DNA from: Schizochytrium sp. TIO01
Lineage: Eukaryota > Sar > Bigyra > Thraustochytrida > Thraustochytriidae
Assembly: GCA_004764695.1 (NCBI GenBank)
Contig: SMSO01000033.1
Coordinates: 1,565,001 to 1,629,000, forward strand
Reading direction: 5' to 3'
Length of the DNA stretch: 64,000 nt
A program made the position numbers and the translations under genes. The stretch's first letter is position 1. Each line of letters starts with the position of its first letter. Positions 50,795 through 61,100 of the stretch are shown in pieces. The notes under the pieces were generated by a model. The model did no database searches, had not been told where the DNA came from, and saw only the letters and a list, made by a program, of their open reading frames with translations.

Positions 50795-52160
50795 ACCCGC
50801 CGCGGCTCAACGGCGAAGACAATCAGTAGGTGCTGAGGATGTGGTCTTCGCCCAAAGGAGGCGTGGAGGATCTACAGGAGTCACAGACGCTGCGATCGAA
50901 GTTGACTAGTAATCTGCTTTTGACTACTCGAGATGTTTCCATTGTTTACTTGCTTCTTCTTCTTTTAATATAAAAGTTTTTTAAAATGTGTTTGGCTCAT
51001 GGCCTCAGTTATACAGATAGGCAGGTAGGTATCTAGTATTTATAAACAAAAGTAAACAAAAAGAATACCTACGATGGTCATGATAGTAGGTAGGTATGAA
51101 TTCAGATTTCGACTGACTATTTGATCATATTGCAAAGTAAATGCTCATTATGTCTCAAAGCCTGGGATCTTTTGGTCCCTAAACCCCTTTCAGTTTGGTT
51201 TGCCCTTGCTCATGGTGGTGAATGAGGGGATTGATTCAAGCCGGTGTAGTTTGCGGATTTTTTTTGCAAAGAACCAAATATATTTTGCTATACTTGGAGA
51301 ATCCATCACATCACCAGCAAAAAAGGAATCCGAATTAAACAGTAGAATAGAAATTCAAATAGGACCCTTTTATTTATTTTCATCTGACTGGAGGTGCTTC
51401 TTCATATAGGAAAAAAAAACTCAAGATCTAACATTTAGCATATATGAAACATGACAGACTCGCAGTTTCGAAATTATAGTATTGCACATGCTTAGTAGTA
51501 TGCCAAACCAGAAGATTGGCCTTAAATTACTTGTCAGTACACCCTTTACTTCAGGCTTCACAAGATCAGAGCAGCACAGGTCTAGACTACAGTCGAGAGC
51601 AATCATTTGTGTGAGAAACAGTATATCTACAACGTTAATGAAGTTACAAAAATGTCTGCAAAAAATCCAAGCTCCTATAGAATTTCAGATATACAATTAG
51701 CTCTGAGCAATTGAACCCAGCCTTTCAAATTGAACTAACAAGCATAAAACCAGACGAAACGATGAAGAAATGCAAAAAAAAATCTAATATATAGAGAAAA
51801 ACATGTTTCCGTTTTAAAGAGGCGTGGTAAGTGAGTTTGATTGATCGGACTAGACTCGCACAAGGAAATCTAACCGTTTAATCCAAAGTTCTCCTCAGTA
51901 CCTTTCATAGTTCAGATCTTTTTATATCAAATGTGAAGTTTGCTTTTGCTCATGCCACCACATACATACCGCACTCTCAGTCGGAATACGCAAGGGCTGG
52001 AAATCTTAGAATAGCAAAGTTTCTTGAATTTCTTTTGTCAGGATCATAGTAGTGAATTAACATGAACGTGAGCATTGCAGTACATTCAGTATCATGCAAA
52101 GGAAATCGATGTTTCGCACAACGAGCCTACGCGCACGAACCCAGGTTTCCAACGATGTGC
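50795..52160. other. Intergenic region
   Basis: About 1.4 kb without a supported gene. It contains GTAGGTAGGTA-type repeats at 51022-51030 and 51086-51096. Open frames near 51200-51409 and 51482-51700 lack coding character. Confidence 0.45.
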
Positions 52161-52460
52161 TCATGAACTAGCAGAAGCGGCAGCCTTACCCTTGCTGACT
52201 CCCATGATTAATGTAACATTGTCGCCTTTGAGCATGATACGTCCTAGAGGACGCCGAGTCTTGGTCTTACTGTTAACTTCCTCCGCCTCATCTAGTACAA
52301 GGTTAAAGTACTCATCAAGACCGACAATGCGAGCTGCTTCAATACGCATACTATCCTGGCCAAAAAGCCAAATCTGCACACGGGCACGGTTTTGTAGCAG
52401 CCGAAAAATGACATTAATCGGCTGGGTCATAACCTTTTGCGCTCTGGTACCGCCCGCCAT
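52161..52460 (-). CDS. SNRPE: Small nuclear ribonucleoprotein E (Sm-E)
   Basis: 99 aa. A core Sm protein that forms the heptameric ring on spliceosomal U snRNAs. Conserved segments: [40 protein letters not shown] and [18 protein letters not shown]. The IMLKGDNVT stretch is the Sm2 motif. Compared with human SNRPE there is one extra residue in the loop after MRIE. The C-terminal tail (GKAAASASS) is species-specific. The start ATG (52458-52460) is in good context (AGCACCATGG), the same AGCACCATGG as the peroxiredoxin start. The presence of Sm-E agrees with the intron seen in THOC1. Confidence 0.95.
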   Translation of the reverse strand: MAGGTRAQKVMTQPINVIFRLLQNRARVQIWLFGQDSMRIEAARIVGLDEYFNLVLDEAEEVNSKTKTRRPLGRIMLKGDNVTLIMGVSKGKAAASASS

Positions 52461-52625
52461 GGTGCTTGGTGCAAATTGCAGAGCCTAAACTTTTCAGAAC
52501 AACTTAGATAATATTGACCAGTCTTGTGGTCTGCAAGCTATTTATTGTTGAAGCTAATCCGCTCACACCTTTAATGAAGGGAAAGAAACGTTGGTAAACT
52601 ACAGGACACTACCAAGTGATACGCC

Positions 52626-52632
52626 CTTTATA
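52626..52632 (-). promoter_or_regulatory. Candidate TATA box of the Sm-E gene
   Basis: TATAAAG on the minus strand, with its far edge 172 nt upstream of the Sm-E ATG. Confidence 0.35.
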
Positions 52633-52977
52633 AGCTGCCCAGGCTCGATAACTCTAGCTTCGCGCGTCGAAACTTATCAACGAACGAGTTTGGTTTGAAG
52701 ATGGAGAAATTGAACGCACGAATGAACCACAGCGAAAGAGAGAGAGAGACAGAGAGAGTAGCAGAAGCAAAGGCACTACACTAGGCGGCGTAGTGAAAAA
52801 GCAGAAGGCTCGCGCGAGATCAACTGTGGCCTTTGAAAGGTTACAAACGGCACAAACGACGGGATTTGAAGATAGCTTGAGTCCAGAAAGGACGAGTAAA
52901 CCTCATCGCCATACAACAGAGAAACAGCAACTTGTATTATATAGGGTATAGTAAATATAAGCCCATTATTTTAAGTC

Positions 52978-53092
52978 TACTAGTAGTAGGTAGTAGTAGT
53001 AGTAGTAGTAGTGGTATTAGTAGTAATAGTACGTACGTACAGACGTACTAGCAATCTGATTAACAAAGTCGGTAGGTAGGCACCTACCTAAT
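52978..53092. repeat. (AGT)n tract with GTAC and GTAGGTAGG repeats
   Basis: A tract of TAG/AGT triplets (52978-53031) runs into GTACGTACGTAC (about 53030-53041) and then TAGGTAGG-CA-CCTACCTA (53073-53090), a perfect 8-bp palindrome with a 2-nt spacer. Similar GTAGGTA units occur in many other spacers of the window but were not noticed inside its genes. Confidence 0.8.
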
Positions 53093-53638
53093 GGTACCTA
53101 TGCTGATAAAGTACCAAGAAAGATGATACACTCTCTTTTGATATATCTATACTTCAAATCTTTTAGCAAAACTCAAGCCAAAACAATCACTCATGATGCG
53201 AACGCACCTTGCACAGGAGAGAAATTGGGTGAATCGCTATATAAATTTGATGCTGCCCAAATAATTAGTGAATTTGCACCTTCATAAACGAATCACTTAC
53301 TGGACGTAGTAAAAGCTCATGAAGAATTGCTTTGGTTTGTGAAGTAGATGAAGCTCCCTTCGATAGCATCGAACTTATATACTTGCATAAAATCTGCAAC
53401 GGTGCTATACTAGGCTTCGTCAAATTTTACCTTTTAAAAAAAAAAACTCCCTTTTCACAAAGATACTCATTACTCTAAACTTTTGATATGCAACACGGTA
53501 CTTCGCAAGTACAACTGTACGATACATCAACGGTTGTGTATGTGTATATTTGTATATATATATATATTTATTGATTTATTTACATTCACATTCTTCATTA
53601 AGTTATGTCATCTACCGTGGAATGTTTTAGAATTAATT

Positions 53639-56600
53639 TTAAAAGCCGAAAATGTTTTTGGCTTTTGCTTTCTTTTTACGCTTCTTCACTAGCGTCGCAG
53701 AATTTGGACCTCTTCCATCAGCTGCCATCCGCTCTCTTCCTAATATTAGCCATCTGCGCATGATTGCTACAGATGCAGGAGATAAATTAAGACGATGACC
53801 TGCAAATGCCGACGCATTATCGAATTTGTCATCATCATCATCATCATCACTTATGTCAGCAGCACGAATACCAAGGATTACACCGCGCTTACGCGCAGAC
53901 TCCTGTGCACGGTGCAACCAGTGGAGCATAATCGCCTTAGATGCTGCACTGAGCACAACAGGCCCGAATATTGTTGGTCGGTCGGGAGCAGCTCCTGGGC
54001 CGCCCTCATAATCACCAGGACCACCTACTCCACGGCGCCCGCCGGGAGCTCCACGTGCTGCAAAGTCGGAACCTCCAACCTTTTGTTCATCACGATGCTT
54101 TTGCACGCACGGCAAGCAAAGGGTGCGGAGAACAGCATGTTTTTGGAAATAGTTCTTCCATGCTACCTGATCAAATTCTTCACTGGGGTGTTCCTGCTCA
54201 AAAGCGTCACCCAGTTTATCAATAGGGGTAAGTAACTCAACTTGAAGTTGTTTGCGGCTTAAGCACTGTTCACACTCAACTTTACGAGCTCTATTGATGA
54301 GCGGCTGTACCGCAGCTCGAAGGGTACGTCGCCGCCGTGCTTGTGCAAGCCAGAGTCGAATGATATTACGAGATGCATTGGTCAGAGTGACTGGCCCAAA
54401 CTTTGGGCGGCTATCGTCTTCCTCATCATCTGAAGATACATCAGGATTAACGCTTCCAAGAATTTTAGTGAGTTGCGCAGTGAGATAAGGACGTGATCGT
54501 CGTAGTGTGCGTGGTGTGAGGATGTTAGGGAGTTGTGCAACAAGCCATGGACGGTTGTAGTCGAGAAACTTGTGACGAAAGGTTTCACTGGTGATCTTTT
54601 GATTCATCAAATAAGCTTCATGAGAAGCACCCTTGATCTTGTCAAGTTCGTCCCAGCGAGGCGCGCCCATATCATCATCATCCATAGTTTGATGCCATGC
54701 AGTATCCTCATGTCGGAGACGCCAGAGACCAACTTTATTGGCAATTCTGACAGATACACGCCGGGTGAGTATACACGAAATCAACACATAGGGAAAGATG
54801 ATGAGTAGGGCAGGATCTCCAAATGCATTGTAATCCATTCGCAACATGATTTCGATTCCCAGAACAAACATCATAATGCCCATAGAGTATAGACAGCATA
54901 TTAAGTAATACTGGCTACTAAAGCAGAATTGATCGATGGTACGCAAAGTCTCCTCAATGCACTCGTCAAGATTATCTTCAAACCCTTTCCAGCGATGTTC
55001 GCGCTGGATGAAGCGATAACGAGTGTAAGTCAAGTAATCATAGATCTTCCACCCATGGAAAAGCTCCTGGGCTTGAAGAATGAAGACATCGGCCAGAGTC
55101 TGAAAAAGAATCAGAATAATAGAAAACCACAAATAGTACTCCATATCCTGGTTTCGGATGCCGTAAAGATCTGGGAGACCAATCTGGTCCCGAAAGACCA
55201 TCAAAATCAAAATAATAAAGGGTTGCATGTACAGAGACATTAATTCCGTAGAATACCCAGAGTAAGCATTGAGAATTGGTTCAACTGTCTCCGACCCCTC
55301 AAACTGTTGCTCAACCTCGCGTTTGGTACCTGGTTTTGGAGTAGCACTGGGTCCGAGAGCTTTTTCCATATCACCCTCGAGCTTTTTCTTAGCAGCTAAA
55401 GCATCCAGTTCAGCTAGTTGATCATCCAAAGTGCGCCCTATATGAAACTTTGCACGTACGAAATCCTTCAACCGTAGCATCCCTTGTCGCATAATGGAAA
55501 AGAATTCATCTTTACCAGGATTCCAGAATACACGTGAAATGATCATGAGACCATTATTAATCACATATGCAACCACCATGTCGAGGAAGTTATTCGCACC
55601 AAATGTAACCAGCCCAAAAACGAGACCAAATGAAACATCATGTGGACATATCAAAAGTTTCTCCGCAAGCATGTACTCCATAGCGAAATCATAGATGATG
55701 TTCACGATTTTCATAAGTAAGATAAAGTACCATAGCACCGTACCATATGAATCCCAATAAGAGAATTCAATGAGAAAGATCAAAAAGACAGAAAGAAATA
55801 ACGACGTGACAACCATCGTACTGCGTTTCCACATCGTTGGCTTCCATGTACTCCTTTCCTTAGTGTGGTGGTCATGCGTGTCTTCGTATAACTGTTCCTC
55901 AATCGAAACCTTGCGGGGAATAAATGCCTGAACACTTACCAGGAGTAGGTAGAGCGCAAGACAAACAAAAGCCAAGCCCATGCGGCCATACCTTGTATCA
56001 TCTACCTCCTCAGGTAAAACAGAAGAGTCCATGTAATGTTTGGGCCATGTCTCTAAGAAGTATGACTCGTCCATGTATGATTCTTCCGCCTCTGAAGTAG
56101 CCTCTGCAAGCTGAACCGCAGTCATATTGTCCGAACCATCAATGCTGAGCGGAGATATCATAAGAATAATCGTTCTCACGAAAGTTTTGCCTTCAAGCAA
56201 AATCCAACATAAAGCTAGCACGCTTCCAAGAGGTAGGACTGCTAAGCTCACTCCGATGAGAGGACCAGGTGTGATGAGTACAAGATACGAGAAGAACCGA
56301 AACTTTGGGGGTTGTTGCAAATGAGTTGTGACCCGATTGATGAACCAGAACATTGCTGAAATGAGAACCGTGAAGATTCCAATAGCGACAAAAAGGTTGA
56401 TAAAAACGACGCGCTTAAAAGCAAAGTTTACGATCAAGTCATAGTACCCTAGCGCACGGAACTCAATATTAAAGTCATAAGCTGTATTGGTCTCATCAAA
56501 GTCAAAGTCATCAAGTACTAACTCGATGTAGATAAGTCGCTTCAGATTAAGATCCACCTGATAGTAGTGCATTTGTAGTGTGATTGACCGAGGAAAGCAT

Positions 56601-58120
56601 TGCCGGCCACACTCATCAGACATTGCATCAGCAGCGTCACGATTCACCTCCATAGGAATAAGCCAATCTGAGGAGCCAGCTGCAACAAAATCATCCACAT
56701 ACAGTCCTCCACGCAGAAACTGTTCTACAGTAATCGGCTCCCACATAAACTCCATCAATGTGGTTCCTGAAGAAACTTCAAACCATCTCGGAGTTAGATC
56801 TCTAGTTGTCAGATCCTCTTCATACGCGCATTGCAACGTCCGAGTACAGTAGTCTGCTATGGGATCCGGCTCCAAAAATGTATAAGGTTCAACTACACGA
56901 ATGTTGTCATAGTCAGGGAGAGCAGCATAATTATAGCGCTCCCAATCTAGAGGAATACGATCGCCATTCTCATCGAAAAGTGGAAGCTCGCACTCTGACG
57001 ATTCGAGCAGATCCCAGATCGTCACGTATGAGTCAAATTGCTTGCAATTAGAAAAAAATGGAAGATAAGGAAGAACGATCTTGTCCAAATTAAAAGACAG
57101 GTCTTCATCAGCAACATCAATGTCCATTTCATGAAAAATCTCGCGGTATTTCACGATCATATCCTTCACCACTATTGGATCGGAGTCTGGTGCATTCCAC
57201 CATTGCTGATCTGTTGTCAGATCATCATAGTCATCAAGAACTGTTGTCGCATCGTCCGTACCGTTATAGCTCACTAAAACACGGCCTTTCTCAGTATCTT
57301 CGTAGCGAGCAGGAAGATTGAGTGGAGGTGATACACTTGTGAGTGTATCTCGACGGAAAATTGCTGCAAACACGTAGTCTTGAACCACTTCTGACTCGGC
57401 AGCGCTAACAATTGGGCTTAGTTTTCGGCGTCCAAATGAATCAGATGGTATATGGCGAGTTGAGTTTGCCCGCTCTGGTCGTGAGATAGTCACCACCGCA
57501 GAATCTTCGAACTGTGGAGTCAGCGAACTAAAGAGACCATGCAAAATATGAACCTCTACGCGGAAAATAACATCTTCAATAGAAACCAGGGAAATAGAAA
57601 ATGTTGAGGTCTTGACAATGTCGTCGCTCAGAAACCAGGTGCTAAGGTCAATAGGTTGATGGCATGGATATACTTCAAGTTCATCTCCAATATTGCAACT
57701 CGAGTCTTCGGCGCACTCTTCCTGCGAAGAAACGGTATATCGCTCGCGATCTGAGTCACATCGCTGCTCTTCACATGTAGAATTAGCTACAAAAATTGCA
57801 ATTCGGTAATGTTCACCATACACGAGATCATCTGGGAGATGTGAGAAATCAAAATCAATCGAAGCTTTGTGAAGGGTTTGCAGTTTGAACCAGGAGCGCT
57901 CATTGTCACGAACACCTTCCTCAAGCTCTTGTCGGTTTATTCTAGTAACAAAGTCATCCCAGCTAACAAGCTCGTCTGTATGATCCGTCCACCATGATGC
58001 TTCCATCTCAGATTTTATACTTTCATATTCAGCTCTTGTCTTGGGAATGGCTTGTGTTGTGGTGTTGAAAATCGTCAAATTTCGAACGGTTTGCGGATAT
58101 GCAGTGGAAAAACCCGGCAT
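53639..58120 (-). CDS. Giant IPT/GCC2-GCC3 membrane protein, C-terminal multi-TM part
   Basis: Open frame of 1,493 codons, almost certainly the 3' part of the gene that continues at 58029-64000. The ATG at its edge (MPGFSTAYPQTV) is probably internal. The first 560 residues are a Cys-containing, acidic ectodomain without a recognised fold, with NxS/T sites. Roughly ten hydrophobic helices lie between about residue 570 and 1120, the first being VVFINLFVAIGIFTVLISAM. A long cytosolic tail follows with three copies of a short helical motif (FGPVTLTNASRNIIRLWL, FGPVVLSAASKAIMLHWL, LNLSPASVAIMRRWL) and Asp-rich stretches, ending KKRKKKAKAKNIFGF. A polytopic plasma-membrane or flagellar-membrane protein is likely. 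I do not recognise a transporter or channel signature. Confidence 0.75.
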   Translation of the reverse strand: MPGFSTAYPQTVRNLTIFNTTTQAIPKTRAEYESIKSEMEASWWTDHTDELVSWDDFVTRINRQELEEGVRDNERSWFKLQTLHKASIDFDFSHLPDDLVYGEHYRIAIFVANSTCEEQRCDSDRERYTVSSQEECAEDSSCNIGDELEVYPCHQPIDLSTWFLSDDIVKTSTFSISLVSIEDVIFRVEVHILHGLFSSLTPQFEDSAVVTISRPERANSTRHIPSDSFGRRKLSPIVSAAESEVVQDYVFAAIFRRDTLTSVSPPLNLPARYEDTEKGRVLVSYNGTDDATTVLDDYDDLTTDQQWWNAPDSDPIVVKDMIVKYREIFHEMDIDVADEDLSFNLDKIVLPYLPFFSNCKQFDSYVTIWDLLESSECELPLFDENGDRIPLDWERYNYAALPDYDNIRVVEPYTFLEPDPIADYCTRTLQCAYEEDLTTRDLTPRWFEVSSGTTLMEFMWEPITVEQFLRGGLYVDDFVAAGSSDWLIPMEVNRDAADAMSDECGRQCFPRSITLQMHYYQVDLNLKRLIYIELVLDDFDFDETNTAYDFNIEFRALGYYDLIVNFAFKRVVFINLFVAIGIFTVLISAMFWFINRVTTHLQQPPKFRFFSYLVLITPGPLIGVSLAVLPLGSVLALCWILLEGKTFVRTIILMISPLSIDGSDNMTAVQLAEATSEAEESYMDESYFLETWPKHYMDSSVLPEEVDDTRYGRMGLAFVCLALYLLLVSVQAFIPRKVSIEEQLYEDTHDHHTKERSTWKPTMWKRSTMVVTSLFLSVFLIFLIEFSYWDSYGTVLWYFILLMKIVNIIYDFAMEYMLAEKLLICPHDVSFGLVFGLVTFGANNFLDMVVAYVINNGLMIISRVFWNPGKDEFFSIMRQGMLRLKDFVRAKFHIGRTLDDQLAELDALAAKKKLEGDMEKALGPSATPKPGTKREVEQQFEGSETVEPILNAYSGYSTELMSLYMQPFIILILMVFRDQIGLPDLYGIRNQDMEYYLWFSIILILFQTLADVFILQAQELFHGWKIYDYLTYTRYRFIQREHRWKGFEDNLDECIEETLRTIDQFCFSSQYYLICCLYSMGIMMFVLGIEIMLRMDYNAFGDPALLIIFPYVLISCILTRRVSVRIANKVGLWRLRHEDTAWHQTMDDDDMGAPRWDELDKIKGASHEAYLMNQKITSETFRHKFLDYNRPWLVAQLPNILTPRTLRRSRPYLTAQLTKILGSVNPDVSSDDEEDDSRPKFGPVTLTNASRNIIRLWLAQARRRRTLRAAVQPLINRARKVECEQCLSRKQLQVELLTPIDKLGDAFEQEHPSEEFDQVAWKNYFQKHAVLRTLCLPCVQKHRDEQKVGGSDFAARGAPGGRRGVGGPGDYEGGPGAAPDRPTIFGPVVLSAASKAIMLHWLHRAQESARKRGVILGIRAADISDDDDDDDKFDNASAFAGHRLNLSPASVAIMRRWLILGRERMAADGRGPNSATLVKKRKKKAKAKNIFGF

Positions 58121-61100
58121 TCAGAGGATGCAAACTAATAGCTTCACCTGTGCAGTCGCTATGTTCTGCTCCAATGCGGTCCAAATCTAGACTTGTGATT
58201 TCTCCACTGGAAAGGTCAGTAGATCCTTCTACGTAAGCGATACTTGCACTTGTATCTCCGAAGTAGAACCCATCGTTCGAAACAGAGACACTCAGGTATT
58301 TAACTGTTTCTACAGCATTGGCGCCGTCTGCAGCAAAAGATGCTCGGCTTGGTAGACGGCAGCGGATACGAGTGCGACTCTCGAAAACAGCTGGGACAGT
58401 CAAAATGTTAGCGGTCGAACTGAGAGGAGGATTGATGCTCGGCAAACCATACTCTAGGACAAAAGCATCACTTTCATGATCAATAACTGTAAAGCGGCAC
58501 ACTGTTGTGGCAATGTTGAAAAAGTTGCGTCCGATCACAGTCAAAAAGGTCCCCCCGAAAGCTGGCACTTGAACTGGACAAACGCGTTCTACATGCACAG
58601 TATCGTTCGACCAGATAGGTGACGAAGCATCTTCATCGACAACTAGAATTCGTTGCACGACCTCAACCTCGGCTTCGATATATCCAGACGTTGACGATCC
58701 CGATGCAGAGTCGAAAGCGCGCTCTGTACCATCCATGGTTGTGTATGTTAATGTTGGTAAGTAAATTTTTTCCTGAATATACCATCCCCAGGTACCATGC
58801 GAACGTGTTCCATATTCCTTATCGCAAACATCGACTCCTGCGATTTCACAATCTGTGAGGTCTGAAGATCCAGAATCTGAACTGGTACTACGTGGACAAC
58901 GATTGCGCATCGTTTCTGCAGCTGCAGATGCTGGTGGACAATAATATCCAGCGACACACTTATTGCGCTCTCGAAGATAACCCTTAGTACCACGTTCACA
59001 AAAATTGCCTTCGGGGCACTTCAAAGAAAAAATATCATCCGGAGTAGTAGAATCGTATGCAAAGTATCCAGCAGGCACTTGATAGCTAAACTGTGCTGAC
59101 GAGTCCGTTCCCTGAGGACAAACATGGCCTGAGGGACAAGCTGTACTCTGAGTAAGGTTAGACATTGCCTCCACGCCACAAACACGAGAACTTGGGCAGG
59201 GCTCGCACAATGAAATGTCCGTCGCACCACGAAACTGATTCCATGTTCCCACAGGACAGAGTTTGCACGTTACATCGTCGGCCAGGGATCGATAAGTTCC
59301 TGCAGAGCAGATTGTTGGTTCGTAAGTACCATAGCCTTGGCATGTGAATCCTGCGGGGCAGACTCGACACTCCGTGCTTGAGTTCTGTGGTGCATAGGTT
59401 CCAGGGAAGCAAAGGGTTGGTACGATTGAACCTGTAAGCGAGGCAAATGTACCAATAGGCGCGTGGATAGGGTAGGCCGAGCCTGGAGGACAGTAGTGTC
59501 CACGGTGACATGCGCCAGTTCCACCCGGCGTAGAGCTTGCCCATTCGCAATATGCACCTTCAGTACAGGTTTGCGGCGCTTCTGCTCCTTCTGGAGTATC
59601 AGGAACCCAGTCAATGGTGGTGTTATGTGCTACACCACCCAGACAAAATGTTCCAGGAGCACATGGCAGTGGTCTCAGTGAAGCATTTACAACCTGCAAG
59701 TATGTTGGAGATAGCGTACTTGCAAGCATATCTAAGAGCTCCTCACGCACTACAGTGATATTGTGCTCTAGACACGAGGTACCAACTTGCGGATAAATTG
59801 GGACTCCATCAGTTGTGCGAGGTTCAGGCATACATGCCACATCGGAGGAGTCCACATGATCCGGACGAATCAGGGTCAATGTTCCCTCGCTGCAGTAGTA
59901 ACCTGCAGGACAAAGAATAATAGGTGCGGACAAAGCCTCTGTATAACATACAAACCCTGCTGGGCAAATCACAGGCTCGGTACGTTGCCATCCTGGACAA
60001 ATATGTCCAACAGGACATACAGTACAGTTGGCCTGGCCTTCAAAACGATTATAGGTTCCAGGAAAACAGTCCACTGGTTTAAGATTACCAACGCCAGGAC
60101 AATGCGTGCCTGGCGGGCACGGAATTGCCTCAAGCGCACCATCACTAGTTGGACAATAGTGCCCAGATGGACATGCACCAGAACCCTCAGGCATTGAAGA
60201 ACCTGGAGGGCAGAAAAACCCATCATGGCATCTCTGCGGCGTTGAAAAGTTTGAAAGTTGGGGAGTTATATTGGAAACTCCACTTCGACAGAATGTTCCA
60301 GCAGGACAAGGGCGGGGAATCTCAGCGAATGGAGCCGTCTCGATTTCAACAGAGTTGTCTTTAGCATTGTACTTCTGATCAAAGCTATATCCAGGACTGT
60401 CACTATGTCCAAGTGAGGAATAGCCTGTTGCAGATCCAGCTCGCCGAGACAAAACCCAATCAGAGCCCGAAGATGCCCACATGAATTGAAGAAACCCAGT
60501 CAGTGCACTGCGTGACCATAAGTCATCTGTCAAGCCAACAAAATAAGGCTTCGTTGGAGTTTCCCCTTTCATTTGACCAGAATGCTGAAACGCAGTTAGA
60601 TTCGCAGTTTTAGTTCCTGGTGCACAAAAATGACCAGCAGGACACGCAGTGCGAGGTTCGCGAAGTCCCAAAACATCACAAACAAATCCAGGCAGGCACA
60701 AGATAGGCTTGCTTAGCCCATGATCCGGACAGAAGTATCCAACCGGGCACTCAAGACACGTACTTTGACCTGCGCGAGGCTGAAATGTACCGGGAGAGCA
60801 CAATGTAAAATTTGTCATGTATGGCTTCGACACAACTGTTCCATTCGGAGACTCCAGCAAAGAACCCATGGCGACATAATTACCAGGCTGGGAACCCTTT
60901 TCGATTGTAGCAAACACCTTTGTGGTGGTAAGATCGTGACCGTTGTTGGAAACACGAACCAGCATATCCGATGGATCAGATGCTTTTAGAGTTGGAATTG
61001 TACATGAAACGAGACTCGGTGAAATGAACAAAGCGGAAACCATGTAAGACTCCCCAAACCAACATGATAATTCCGTGGTGTTCTTGAAATGACTGCCCTT

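Larger units (their letters stand above)
52461..53638. other. Intergenic region with microsatellites
   Basis: Sm-E promoter and the downstream region of the giant membrane-protein gene. It contains an AG-rich run (52735-52758), a (GTA)n/AGT tract and GTAGGTAGG palindromes (52978-53092) and a (TA)n run (53555-53568). No gene is seen. Confidence 0.5.
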
